Origin: Rhizobium sp. L43
GTDB taxonomy: Bacteria > Pseudomonadota > Alphaproteobacteria > Rhizobiales > Rhizobiaceae
NCBI RefSeq assembly: GCF_002531725.1
Contig: NZ_NWSQ01000009.1
Location: 180,856 to 244,855, forward strand
DNA length: 64,000 nt
Direction: 5' to 3'
Positions 26,273 to 34,970 of this stretch are shown in pieces (position 1 is the stretch's first letter; the number at the start of each line of letters is the position of its first letter). A program made the position numbers and the translations under genes. The notes below the pieces were generated by a model that did no database searches, was not told where the DNA came from, and saw nothing but the letters and a program-made list of their open reading frames with translations.

Positions 26273-26440
26273 CAGGTCACTAAGGCAGGCAGCGGCGGCG
26301 ATCCAGCGGCTTCGGCCGTTAAGGTTTATGCGTAACCATGCAAGGCCGGCGTGCAGGTTTTTCGCGAATTTCGGAACAATGATTCCACCCGGCAGTTACG
26401 CCAGGGTCATCCAAGATGAAAATCAAAGGAGGATATCCTC

Positions 26441-26767
26441 ATGACCAAATCCCTTATCGCCGCTTCTCTGCTTGCGGTCGGCATGGCATCGTCGGCCTTT
26501 GCCCAGTCGAACCCTGATCCGATCGGGCCGACCAATGGCGGCTCGACCGATCCGAGTTCGGGCAATTATTCGTCCGATTATACCAATGACGACAATGGCA
26601 TGTATCCGGTGCGAACGGCGCCGGTCGATCCGATGACGACACAGAGCATCGGACAGCCGCAAACGATGGAATGCCCCGGCATGCCGCAACAAATGTCCGG
26701 CGTCGACACGCGTGGCGGCCAGAGCGGCGCCTCGATCAGCGAAGCCTGCCGCGAATACGACAACTAA
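26441..26767 (+). CDS. Small exported protein of unknown function
   Basis: This 108-residue protein has a clear Sec signal peptide, MTKSLIAASLLAVGMASSAFA, cleaved before QSNPDP. The mature part is rich in Ser, Thr, Asn, Pro and Gly, has a few Met, and two Cys (MECPGMP and SEACREYDN) that could form a disulfide. An unusually strong ribosome site (AAAGGAGGAT) precedes the ATG, which suggests high expression. No family is recognised. A hairpin terminator follows at 26804. Confidence 0.75.
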   Translation: MTKSLIAASLLAVGMASSAFAQSNPDPIGPTNGGSTDPSSGNYSSDYTNDDNGMYPVRTAPVDPMTTQSIGQPQTMECPGMPQQMSGVDTRGGQSGASISEACREYDN

Positions 26768-26803
26768 GCAGTTCAAGCATGTCGCGCAGTGCGCCACGCG
26801 TGG

Positions 26804-26829
26804 AAAAGGCCGGTTCATGCCGGCCTTTT
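26804..26829 (+). terminator. Intrinsic terminator
   Basis: Perfect 10-bp arms AAAAGGCCGG and CCGGCCTTTT flank the loop TTCATG. It ends the small exported protein gene 37 bp after its stop. Confidence 0.8.
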
Positions 26830-26925
26830 CATGTCGCAGCAGCAATGAACGCTTTTTCTTCCGGATGAAACTTTTAATCCGGCCGTTGCGTATATCCGTA
26901 GCAGGTTGAATGAACACGAGTGGGG

Positions 26926-28383
26926 ATGGCCTCATTGGCAAGGGACGCGGCAAAACCGGTCATTCTTTGGTTTCGTAGGGATTTGCGCCTTGACGACAAC
27001 CGGGCTCTCAATGCAGCCGATCTCTCCGGGCGGCCGGTCATCCCCCTCTATATCAGCGAGCCCGCGGCCCATACCGGTCCGCTCGGCGCCGCGCAGGCCT
27101 GGTGGCTGCATCATTCGCTGGCAGCGCTCGCCCGGGCGCTGCGCAAGCGTCAGGGACGGTTGGCGCTTGCCAGCGGCGAGGCGCTCGAGGTTCTTCGTGC
27201 CGTCATCAGGGAGAGCGGTGCCGAAGCTGTGTTCTGGAACCGGCGCTACGATCCATCCGGCACCGCCATCGACATCCGTATCGAGCACGAATTGGAAAGA
27301 CAGGCGATCGAGGCGAGAAGCTTCGGCGGCCAGCTGCTGCACGAACCGTCCCGGCTGATGACCGGCAGCGGCACCTCTTACCGTGTCTACACGCCTTTCT
27401 GGCGGGCGCTGGAGGGCGCCGGCGAACCGGAGCCGCCACTGGAGGCGCCGGCGCAACTGCGGCTGGCATCGCAGTTGCCGACATCCGGAAGCCTGGAGAG
27501 CTGGAAATTGCTGCCGACGAAGCCGGACTGGGCGAGGGATTTTGCTGATCTCTGGACGCCGGGCGAGCAAGGCGCGCGGGAAAAGCTCCGTTCCTTCGTC
27601 GAGGACAGGCTCGACGGCTATAAGGAAAACCGCGACTATCCGGCGAAGCAGGCGACATCGATGCTGTCACCGCATCTGGCGCTCGGCGAGATCTCCCCTG
27701 CCCGCATCTGGGACGCGACGCGTGGTCTGTCGGAACGGGTGCCGGCGGCCGACATCGTGCATTTCCGCAAGGAGATCGCCTGGCGCGAATTCTCCTATCA
27801 CCTGCTTTTCCATTTCCCGAATCTTGCCTCGGCCAACTGGAACAATCGTTTCGACGGCTTCGAATGGCGCAATGACGATCCCGATTTCGAGGCGTGGCGC
27901 CGGGGGCTGACCGGCTACCCGATCGTCGATGCCGGCATGCGCCAGCTCTGGCGGCATGGCTGGATGCACAATCGCGTGCGGATGATCGTCGCCTCTTTCC
28001 TCATCAAGGATCTGATGGTCGACTGGCGCCGGGGCGAGGCCTGGTTTCGCGACACGCTGGTCGATGCCGATCCCGCCAACAACGCGGCAAGCTGGCAGTG
28101 GGTGGCGGGTTCCGGCGCCGATGCCTCGCCGTTCTTCCGGATCTTCAATCCGGTGCTACAGGGCGAGACCTTCGATCCGGACGGCTGTTATGTCAGAGCT
28201 CATGTGCCGGAGCTTCGAGAACTCGGGGCAAAATACGTCCACCGGCCGTTCGAAGCGCCGAAGAGCGTGCTCGACGAGGCCGGCGTCACGCTTGGCCAAA
28301 CCTATCCGAAACCGATCGTCGACCATGCCAGTGCGCGCAACCGAGCGCTCGCCGCCTACAACGCCACGCGGAATGCCGTATGA
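26926..28383 (+). CDS. phrB: Deoxyribodipyrimidine photo-lyase (class I CPD photolyase)
   Basis: This 485-residue light-driven repair enzyme splits cyclobutane pyrimidine dimers. The N-terminal photolyase domain has ILWFRRDLRLDDNRALNAA. The C-terminal FAD domain has LSPHLALGEISPARIW, RKEIAWREFSYHLLFHFP, GYPIVDAGMRQLWRHGWMHNR and WVAGSGADASPFFRIFNPVLQGE. GTG 26920 and ATG 26926 are both possible starts. It is followed by cyclopropane synthase, an SDR and a ChrR-like cupin, a set typical of the RpoE-ChrR singlet-oxygen response. Confidence 0.93.
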   Translation: MASLARDAAKPVILWFRRDLRLDDNRALNAADLSGRPVIPLYISEPAAHTGPLGAAQAWWLHHSLAALARALRKRQGRLALASGEALEVLRAVIRESGAEAVFWNRRYDPSGTAIDIRIEHELERQAIEARSFGGQLLHEPSRLMTGSGTSYRVYTPFWRALEGAGEPEPPLEAPAQLRLASQLPTSGSLESWKLLPTKPDWARDFADLWTPGEQGAREKLRSFVEDRLDGYKENRDYPAKQATSMLSPHLALGEISPARIWDATRGLSERVPAADIVHFRKEIAWREFSYHLLFHFPNLASANWNNRFDGFEWRNDDPDFEAWRRGLTGYPIVDAGMRQLWRHGWMHNRVRMIVASFLIKDLMVDWRRGEAWFRDTLVDADPANNAASWQWVAGSGADASPFFRIFNPVLQGETFDPDGCYVRAHVPELRELGAKYVHRPFEAPKSVLDEAGVTLGQTYPKPIVDHASARNRALAAYNATRNAV

Positions 28384-28435
28384 ACGCGCACGTCCAGTGC
28401 TGAAACACATTCCACTGCTCTTATGATCTTCTCTT

Positions 28436-28451
28436 AAATCGGTTCCGATTT
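28436..28451. repeat. Short palindrome (rhizobial intergenic repeat type)
   Basis: Perfect arms AAATCGG and CCGATTT with a 2-bp spacer lie between the photolyase and cyclopropane synthase genes. The flanking GAGCAATTATGCAGTAG looks like a motif I recall from many rhizobial intergenic regions. It could be a dispersed repeat rather than an operator. Confidence 0.4.
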
Positions 28452-28559
28452 GAGCAATTATGCAGTAGCCTTCGATGCAATGGCCGGGGGGGCGGTCGCG
28501 CATATCACAACGGGTGCTTCGTCGTCCCTAACCGGCAGGAAAATGCGGGAGGAGGAGAG

Positions 28560-29819
28560 ATGAGCAAGGCGCAGGACTGGAATCTGCTGGCTCGCGATGC
28601 GGTGACGCTGACGGCCGAAAACATGTCCCGCATGGTGAAGGGTCTGCCCTTCAAGGCAAGGCTGGCGCTGCGTGGGCTTCTGCACATGCAGCATGGTTCG
28701 CTTGCCGTTACTCTCCCCGACGGCCGCAGGCTGCTAGTCGAGGGCAAGAAGGCCGGGCCAAAGGCGGCACTCAGCCTGCACAACTGGAATCTTGCCTATC
28801 GGGCGCTGGCGAGCGGCACGATCGGGGTTGCCGAAACCTATATGGACGGCGACTGGGACAGCCCCGACATCGCCGCCTTCCTCGAACTCTTTCTCGTCAA
28901 CGGCGAAGCCGCCTTCAGCTACGCGCATGGCAAGGGCGGCCTTGGCCGCCTCTTCGAGCGGATGCGCCATTGGATGAATGCCAATACCAGGACGGGCTCG
29001 AAGCGCAACATCTCGGCCCATTACGATCTCGGCAATGATTTCTACAAGGAATGGCTCGATCCGAGCATGACCTATTCCTCGGCGCTCTATTCCACCGGCG
29101 CCAACGATCTGCAATCGGCCCAGAACGCCAAATACCGCGCGCTCGCCGAAGCGACCGGCATCGGGCCCGGGGATCACGTGCTGGAGATCGGCTGCGGCTG
29201 GGGCGGTTTTGCCGAATTCGCCGCCGGCGAGCTGAACTGCAAGGTGACCGGGCTGACGATCAGCCGCGAGCAGCTCGCCTTTGCCGAGGAGCGCATCCGC
29301 AAGGCCGGCCTCGGCGACCGCGTCGAATTCCGCTTCCAGGATTACCGCGACGAGACCGGGCTCTATGACCGGATCGTCTCGATCGAGATGTTCGAAGCGG
29401 TCGGCGAGAAATACTGGCCGTCCTATTTCTCCAAGCTCAGGCAATGCCTGAAGCCGGGCGGCAAGGCCGGCCTGCAGATCATCACGATCAAGCCCGAGTC
29501 CTTCGACCAGTATCGCGGCAATCCTGACTTCATCCAGAAATATGTCTTTCCCGGCGGCATGCTGCCGACGCGCAATCATCTCGCCGAACTCGCCGGCAAG
29601 GTCGATCTGTCGCTGGTCAAGGATTTCGGCTTCGGGCTCGACTATGCCCGCACGCTTGCCGAATGGCGCGAGCGCTTCTGGTCGGTCTGGGAGCGCATCC
29701 GCCCGATGGGCTTCGATGAGCGTTTCAAGCGGCTCTGGGAATTCTATCTGTTCTATTGCGAAGCCGGCTTCCGCGCCCGCAATATCGATGTGCGCCAGGT
29801 GGTGTTCTCGCGCCGTTGA
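28560..29819 (+). CDS. cfa: Cyclopropane-fatty-acyl-phospholipid synthase
   Basis: This 419-residue SAM-dependent enzyme adds a methylene bridge to unsaturated membrane lipids. Evidence: the N-terminal YMDGDWDSPDIAAFLEL region, NISAHYDLGNDFYKEWLDPSMTYSSALY, the SAM motif VLEIGCGWGGFAEFAA, LTISREQLAFAEER, and IVSIEMFEAVGEKYWPSYF. The C-terminal KPGGKAGLQIITI and the FPGGMLPTRNHL segment complete the family. A very strong GGGAGGAGGAG ribosome site precedes it. It follows the photolyase and precedes the convergent SDR with no gap. Confidence 0.92.
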   Translation: MSKAQDWNLLARDAVTLTAENMSRMVKGLPFKARLALRGLLHMQHGSLAVTLPDGRRLLVEGKKAGPKAALSLHNWNLAYRALASGTIGVAETYMDGDWDSPDIAAFLELFLVNGEAAFSYAHGKGGLGRLFERMRHWMNANTRTGSKRNISAHYDLGNDFYKEWLDPSMTYSSALYSTGANDLQSAQNAKYRALAEATGIGPGDHVLEIGCGWGGFAEFAAGELNCKVTGLTISREQLAFAEERIRKAGLGDRVEFRFQDYRDETGLYDRIVSIEMFEAVGEKYWPSYFSKLRQCLKPGGKAGLQIITIKPESFDQYRGNPDFIQKYVFPGGMLPTRNHLAELAGKVDLSLVKDFGFGLDYARTLAEWRERFWSVWERIRPMGFDERFKRLWEFYLFYCEAGFRARNIDVRQVVFSRR

Positions 29820-30653
29820 TCATTCCGCCGGGTGCGGTGTCGCCGGATGGTGACCAGTCGATGACGGCCGCTCCCGCCAGCCGGTGACGCGGTTCATCAG
29901 CGGGAAATAAGCGCTATAGGGAAGCAGGCGCGCGAGTTTCAGCATGGTGATGAAGCGCCTGGGGAAGGTGATCTCGAAGGCCTGCGATTTCAGCCCGGCG
30001 GCAATCTGCCAGGCGGCCTCCTCGACCGATACCAAGGCCGACATCGGAAAAGCGTTCGTCCTCGTCGCCGGCGTATCGACAAAACCCGGGCTGACGAGCT
30101 GAATGCGGATGCCGATCTTGTCGAGATCGAATTTCAGGCTTTCGGCCATATTGATCAGCGCCGCCTTGGTGGCGCCATAGGCTGCACCCGTCGGCAGGCC
30201 ACCATAGCCGGTGACGCAGGAGACGATGGCGATCTGCCCCTGCCCCTTCGCCTTCATATGGCCGATCGCCGGCAGCAGGCAGTTGACGACGCCGGAAAGA
30301 TTGACGGCAAAGCTTTTGTCGAAATCGGCGCGGTTCATATCCTCGGCATGAACACGCAGGCAGACGCCGGCATTGAGGATCGCCATGGCGAGCGTGCCGT
30401 GTTCATATTCGATGGAGGCCATGACATGCTCCATGTCCTCGGCATCGGTGACATCGCCGTCGAGAACGACGATGCTGCCGGAAAGGCCGCGGGCCTCGGC
30501 CTGCAGTTCGACCAGCTTTTCGTGACTTCTGGCGGTGACCGCGACCTTGTATCCTTCGGCCGCGAGCTTCAGCGCAAGCGCCCGGCCGATACCCGAGCTC
30601 GCGCCGGTGATCCAGACGATTCCATGTTCGGGACGGGCGATGAAATCACGCAT
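29820..30653 (-). CDS. SDR family NAD(P)-dependent oxidoreductase
   Basis: This 277-residue short-chain dehydrogenase has the cofactor motif IVWITGASSGIGRALALKLA, the NAG motif in AILNAGVCLRV, and the catalytic Ser/Tyr/Lys in IVSCVTGYGGLPTGAAYGATKAAL. GGAGGA 7 bp upstream fixes the ATG at 30653. It converges tail-to-tail with cfa. SDR genes recur with photolyase, Cfa and ChrR in photo-oxidative stress regulons, which is the likely context here. The substrate is unknown. Confidence 0.88.
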   Translation of the reverse strand: MRDFIARPEHGIVWITGASSGIGRALALKLAAEGYKVAVTARSHEKLVELQAEARGLSGSIVVLDGDVTDAEDMEHVMASIEYEHGTLAMAILNAGVCLRVHAEDMNRADFDKSFAVNLSGVVNCLLPAIGHMKAKGQGQIAIVSCVTGYGGLPTGAAYGATKAALINMAESLKFDLDKIGIRIQLVSPGFVDTPATRTNAFPMSALVSVEEAAWQIAAGLKSQAFEITFPRRFITMLKLARLLPYSAYFPLMNRVTGWRERPSSTGHHPATPHPAE

Positions 30654-30752
30654 GACATGTTCCTCCGGCTCTGTCTGATCAACACGAAAACAGGTCCGGA
30701 AGTTCCTCAACCCTCCCGGATTTATGGCTCTATCACACCATTGTGGCTGCTT

Positions 30753-31412
30753 TCAGCCGATCAGGTCGCCGATCATCTGACGAAAGGATCCCGTCAGCCT
30801 GACCGGCCCGTCGGAAACGGCAAAGGCAATGCAAGGCCTGTCCTTTTCGGCGACCGGACGGTGGTCGACCGTCTCGTCGGCAATGGAGATGTCGCCGGGG
30901 CCGAAACGACCGCGCTCATCGTTGAAGGCGCCGTCGAGGATGAGGATCAATTCCATGCCTTTATGGGTATGCGCCGGCAAAGCCCGGCCCGGACGGATCC
31001 ACATCAGATTGACCTCGCAGCCGTCCATGTCGAGCGGATACTCCTTGAAGCCCGGCAGCCGGGTGCGCCAGGGCAAATCCTCGGCCTCGAAACCGACGAA
31101 ATCGCGCAATGCCCGGGGAAACAGCGCATGCTCCGGCCGCTTGATCGCAGCAGGCTCCATGTTGGGAGAATCGGAGGCAAAGATCGCCGCAAGCCGCCGG
31201 TCGCGGTCGGCAATGGATGCTTCGGGCACGTTTTCCAGGGCTTCGCCTGCCAGCAGCTCGAGGCTGTGCACCAGGCTGCGATGATCCGGTTTCATTTCGA
31301 GATGAGCCTGCACCAGCACACGCGCCGGCTCGGGCAAGGAGCCGGCAACATAATGCGCCATCAATGCGTCGATCGTGTCGATCTGCTCGTGAACCATGTC
31401 GGTTTCGGTCAC
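30753..31412 (-). CDS. ChrR-like cupin anti-sigma protein lacking a sigma partner
   Basis: This 219-residue protein aligns with ChrR: an N-terminal anti-sigma-like helix region (DALMAHYVAGSLPEPARV), then a C-terminal cupin with the metal ligands HTHKGMELIL and a further His in ETVDHRPVAEK. In Rhodobacter ChrR the zinc ligands are H6, H31, C35 and C38; aligned by eye the matching positions here are Asp12, His37, Lys41 and His44, so both cysteines and one histidine are replaced. No ECF sigma gene is adjacent. Translation starts at GTG 31412 or ATG 31397. Confidence 0.75.
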   Translation of the reverse strand: MTETDMVHEQIDTIDALMAHYVAGSLPEPARVLVQAHLEMKPDHRSLVHSLELLAGEALENVPEASIADRDRRLAAIFASDSPNMEPAAIKRPEHALFPRALRDFVGFEAEDLPWRTRLPGFKEYPLDMDGCEVNLMWIRPGRALPAHTHKGMELILILDGAFNDERGRFGPGDISIADETVDHRPVAEKDRPCIAFAVSDGPVRLTGSFRQMIGDLIG

Positions 31413-31638
31413 GCCCTGTTGCCGGGCTCCGTTGTCGCTTTGTCGTCATCCGTACGGGGAAAGTCAATCGCCGGATCACCCGTCACATGGCGGGATTGTC
31501 GGCCATGCGTCATTTCGGGGGACGAAGGCCAAATTTTATCGTGTCCGACAGGGGCGTGGAATAGCATTTCTTGCCAACACAGCCTTGTGAAGGGAAAAGA
31601 CCGTTCCTAAAGTAAGAGTTCGAATAGAGGCAGATTCC

Positions 31639-32676
31639 ATGACCTTTCACCCCTCCGTCCTCGAAGCCATCGGCAACACGCCCCTGATCAAACTCAAGGG
31701 CGCCTCGGCGGCGACCGGCTGCACCATTCTCGGCAAGGCGGAGTTCCTGAACCCCGGCCAGTCGGTGAAGGATCGTGCCGCGCTCTACATCATCCGCGAC
31801 GCAGAGCGGAAGGGTCTGCTTCGGCCCGGCGGCGTCATCGTCGAAGGCACGGCCGGCAATACCGGCATCGGCCTGACGCTGGTTGCCAAGGCGCTCGGCT
31901 ACCGCACCGTCATCGTCATCCCTGAAACGCAGAGCCAGGAAAAGAAGGACGCGCTGAAGCTGCTCGGCGCCGAACTCGTCGAAGTGCCGGCCGTCGCCTA
32001 CAAGAACCCGAACAATTATGTGAAGGTTTCCGGGCGGCTCGCCGAGCAGCTGGCGAAGACCGAGCCGAACGGGGCGATCTGGGCAAACCAGTTCGACAAC
32101 GTCGCCAACCGCCAGGCGCATGTCGAAACGACGGCAAAAGAAATCTGGAACGATACCGACGGCAAGGTCGACGGCTTCATCTGCTCCGTCGGTTCCGGCG
32201 GCACGCTGGCAGGTGTCGCCGCCGGCCTCAAGGCTTTCAATGCGGACGTCAAGATCGGCATCGCCGATCCCGACGGCGCCGCACTTTACGAATTCTACCA
32301 GAACGGCACGCTGAAATCCGAGGGATCGTCGATCACCGAGGGCATCGGCCAAGGCCGCATCACCGCCAATCTCGAGGGTTTCACGCCCGATTTCGCCTAT
32401 CAGGTCTCCGATGCCGAAGCGCTTCCCTATCTTTTCGACCTCGTCGAAAACGAAGGCCTGTGCCTCGGCGGCTCGACGGCGATCAACATTGCCGGCGCGG
32501 TCAATCTCGCCCGGGATCTCGGCCCCGGTCACACAGTGGTGACAATCCTCTGCGACTACGGCAACCGCTATCAGTCGAAGCTCTTCAACCCGGATTTCCT
32601 GACGTCGAAGGGATTGCCGGTTCCCGGCTGGATGGCCAAGTCGCCCAATATCCACGTTCCCTACGAGCCCGCGTGA
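31639..32676 (+). CDS. cysK: Cysteine synthase A (O-acetylserine sulfhydrylase)
   Basis: This 345-residue PLP enzyme makes cysteine from O-acetylserine and sulfide. The PLP Lys is in NPGQSVKDRAAL; the substrate loop is EGTAGNTGIGLTLVAKALGY; the phosphate loop is GSGGTLAGVAAGL. C-terminal features SSITEGIGQGRITANLEGF and CLGGSTAINIAGA fit the family, and the length slightly exceeds the usual 310-325. It is the first gene of an operon with an alanyl-tRNA editing protein (6-bp gap), a mercaptopyruvate sulfurtransferase and a GNAT protein. Confidence 0.92.
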   Translation: MTFHPSVLEAIGNTPLIKLKGASAATGCTILGKAEFLNPGQSVKDRAALYIIRDAERKGLLRPGGVIVEGTAGNTGIGLTLVAKALGYRTVIVIPETQSQEKKDALKLLGAELVEVPAVAYKNPNNYVKVSGRLAEQLAKTEPNGAIWANQFDNVANRQAHVETTAKEIWNDTDGKVDGFICSVGSGGTLAGVAAGLKAFNADVKIGIADPDGAALYEFYQNGTLKSEGSSITEGIGQGRITANLEGFTPDFAYQVSDAEALPYLFDLVENEGLCLGGSTAINIAGAVNLARDLGPGHTVVTILCDYGNRYQSKLFNPDFLTSKGLPVPGWMAKSPNIHVPYEPA

Positions 32677-32682
32677 GACCCC

Positions 32683-33420
32683 ATGCCCGTCAATGCCCTC
32701 TATCGTGACGACTTCTATCTCTCGACATGCGAGGCGGTCGTCACCGCCGTTCACGAGGACGGGGGCATCGAACTCGATCAGACCTGCTTCTATGCGACGT
32801 CAGGCGGCCAGCCTGGCGACACCGGCGAGTTCGAACGCGCCGACGGCACGAAGATCGCGCTCGGCCAGACGAAGCACGGTCCGAGCAAGGATATCATCAT
32901 CCATGTGCCGCTCGAAAACGAGCCGCGCCCGGAAGTCGGCGAGACGCTGGTGCTGCATGTCGACTGGCAGCGCCGCTACCGGCTGATGCGCATGCACACG
33001 GCCTGCCACCTGCTTTCCGTCGTCTGCTCCTATCCGATCACCGGGGCTGCCGTCGGCGAGGAGGAAAGCCGCGTCGACTTCGACATGACCGAGACGATCG
33101 ACAAGGACCAGGTGACATCAAAGCTGATGGAACTGGTCGCCGACAATCATCCGGTCACTCTGCAATGGATCACCGACGAGGAACTTGCGGCAAACCCAGA
33201 CATCGTCAAATCGAAGAACGTGCGCCCGCCGATCGGGCTCGGGCGCGTCAGCCTCGTCTGCATCGGCGAGAACTCCTCGATTGACAGCCAGCCCTGCGGC
33301 GGCACACATGTCTCCGAAACACAGGAAGTCGGCCAGATCCACATCGCCAAGATCGAGAAAAAGGGTAAGGAGAACCGGCGCTTCCGAATCCGCTTCGGCA
33401 CGCCCGGCGACGAAGCCTGA
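32683..33420 (+). CDS. Alanyl-tRNA editing protein (AlaX-M type)
   Basis: This 245-residue free-standing editing domain hydrolyses Ser-tRNA(Ala) or Gly-tRNA(Ala). The zinc site is the HxxxH of MRMHTACHLLSVV together with CGGTHVSETQEVG near the C-terminus. The N-terminal beta-barrel segment TCFYATSGGQPGDTGEF is shared with AlaRS. It lies between cysK and the sulfurtransferase gene. The link to sulfur metabolism is unexplained; perhaps misacylation rises when the serine or cysteine balance shifts, which is a guess. Confidence 0.9.
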   Translation: MPVNALYRDDFYLSTCEAVVTAVHEDGGIELDQTCFYATSGGQPGDTGEFERADGTKIALGQTKHGPSKDIIIHVPLENEPRPEVGETLVLHVDWQRRYRLMRMHTACHLLSVVCSYPITGAAVGEEESRVDFDMTETIDKDQVTSKLMELVADNHPVTLQWITDEELAANPDIVKSKNVRPPIGLGRVSLVCIGENSSIDSQPCGGTHVSETQEVGQIHIAKIEKKGKENRRFRIRFGTPGDEA

Positions 33421-33438
33421 CCATCAAGGGAGAGCACA

Positions 33439-34308
33439 ATGAGTGAGACCAAGAGCCGTTTCGTGGTGTCGGCCGACTGGCTGCAGGCCGAGCTCGGGAA
33501 GCCGGATCTGCGCGTGCTGGACGCCTCCTTCTATCTGCCGGCGCAGAAGCGCGATGCCGATGCCGAATATGCGGCCGGCCATATTCCCGGCGCCATCCGC
33601 TTCGACCAGGACAAGATCGCCGACCATTCGACGTCGCTGCCGCACACGATCCCCTCGCCCGATTATTTCGCCACCGAGGCGGGCCGGCTCGGCATCAGCG
33701 AGAATGATCGCATCGTCGTCTATGACGGCATCGGCCTGTTCGCCTCGCCGCGCGTCTGGTGGCTGTTCCGCGTGATGGGCGCGAAGAATGTCTTCGTGCT
33801 CGACGGCGGCCTCGACGGCTGGAAGGCCGAGGGCCGTCCGCTCGAAACCACGACGCCCAACCATGCGCCGGCGACCTTCACGCCTGACTTCGACGAAAGC
33901 CGCGTGGTGACGCTCGATAGGATGCGCGACATCGTCGCGAGCGGTGCGATGCAGATTGCCGATGCCCGCAGCGCCGGCCGCTTCGCCGCCGCCGAGCCCG
34001 AGCCGCGTGCCGGCATGCGCTCCGGCCATATGCCCGGCGCCCGCAGCCTGCCCTCCGGTACCTTCGCCAACCAGGGCCGGTTCAAATCGCTGCCCGAACT
34101 CCGCCAGACCATCGAGGATGCCGGCATCGATCTTTCCAAGCCGGTCGTCACTTCCTGCGGCTCGGGGATAACAGCCGCGATCATCACGCTGGCGCTGGAA
34201 TCGCTCGGCCATCACGACAACAAGCTTTATGACGGCTCGTGGAGCGAATGGGGCAGCAGTGACGACACGCCCGTCGTCACCGGCCCGCCGACGCCAGTCA
34301 AAGCCTGA
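33439..34308 (+). CDS. sseA: 3-mercaptopyruvate sulfurtransferase
   Basis: This 289-residue tandem-rhodanese enzyme transfers sulfur from 3-mercaptopyruvate to thiols or cyanide. The N-terminal rhodanese domain has DASFYLPAQKRDADAEY and HIPGAIRFDQDKIAD. The C-terminal domain holds the catalytic Cys in VVTSCGSGITAAI, the CGSGITA loop typical of mercaptopyruvate rather than thiosulfate specificity. It is third in the cysK operon, 18 bp after the editing protein. Confidence 0.9.
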   Translation: MSETKSRFVVSADWLQAELGKPDLRVLDASFYLPAQKRDADAEYAAGHIPGAIRFDQDKIADHSTSLPHTIPSPDYFATEAGRLGISENDRIVVYDGIGLFASPRVWWLFRVMGAKNVFVLDGGLDGWKAEGRPLETTTPNHAPATFTPDFDESRVVTLDRMRDIVASGAMQIADARSAGRFAAAEPEPRAGMRSGHMPGARSLPSGTFANQGRFKSLPELRQTIEDAGIDLSKPVVTSCGSGITAAIITLALESLGHHDNKLYDGSWSEWGSSDDTPVVTGPPTPVKA

Positions 34309-34313
34309 TCGCC

Positions 34314-34874
34314 ATGGGGAAGACGCCCGCTTCGCTGAAAGCCCACATCACCCGGCTGGAAATGACGGCGCCGCCGAAGGCGAGCATGCCGGTGCCCGTC
34401 AATATCCAGACGGCGATCATGCGCGCGCCGGAGATACCGCTGCCCTTCTACCGCTATCTCTATCGGCAGGTGGGCGCGCGCTGGCAATGGGTGGACAGGC
34501 TGCGCATGAGCGACGAGCAGTTGGCCGCAACACTGAACGACAAACGCAACAATATCAGCGTCCTCTACGTGAACGGCGCGCCCGCCGGCTTCTACGAATA
34601 TTTCTGCGAGGACGAGGATACGATCGAGCTCAGCCATTTCGGCCTGATCGAACATGCGCTCGGTCTCGGCATCGGCAAATGGTTCCTGCTGCAGGCGCTC
34701 TACGCCATCTGGTCGCTCAACCCGAAGCGGGTCACCACCACCACCAATAATCTCGACCATCCGCGCGCGCTGCAACTCTACCAGATGTACGGCTTCTCAC
34801 CGGTGTCCACAGGCACCGGGATTGTGCGTCCGCTGAGCGACAAAGAGCTGCTGGAGATGGCGCGGAAAAGCTGA
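34314..34874 (+). CDS. GNAT family N-acetyltransferase
   Basis: This 186-residue acetyltransferase has the GNAT core: VLYVNGAPAGFYEYF, IELSHFGLIEHALGLGIGKWFLLQAL (acetyl-CoA loop) and TTTTNNLDHPRALQLYQMYGFSPVSTG. The substrate is unknown. It begins 5 bp after sseA and probably closes the cysK operon. Confidence 0.85.
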   Translation: MGKTPASLKAHITRLEMTAPPKASMPVPVNIQTAIMRAPEIPLPFYRYLYRQVGARWQWVDRLRMSDEQLAATLNDKRNNISVLYVNGAPAGFYEYFCEDEDTIELSHFGLIEHALGLGIGKWFLLQALYAIWSLNPKRVTTTTNNLDHPRALQLYQMYGFSPVSTGTGIVRPLSDKELLEMARKS

Positions 34875-34970
34875 GGGGTTGGTTTGCCGGCTCGCATAAC
34901 GCTCCATCGCCCGTCCACAGGCCCAAGCTGCTTAAGTCCTCGAGCGCAATAGTTTCTTTCCGGTTATTGC

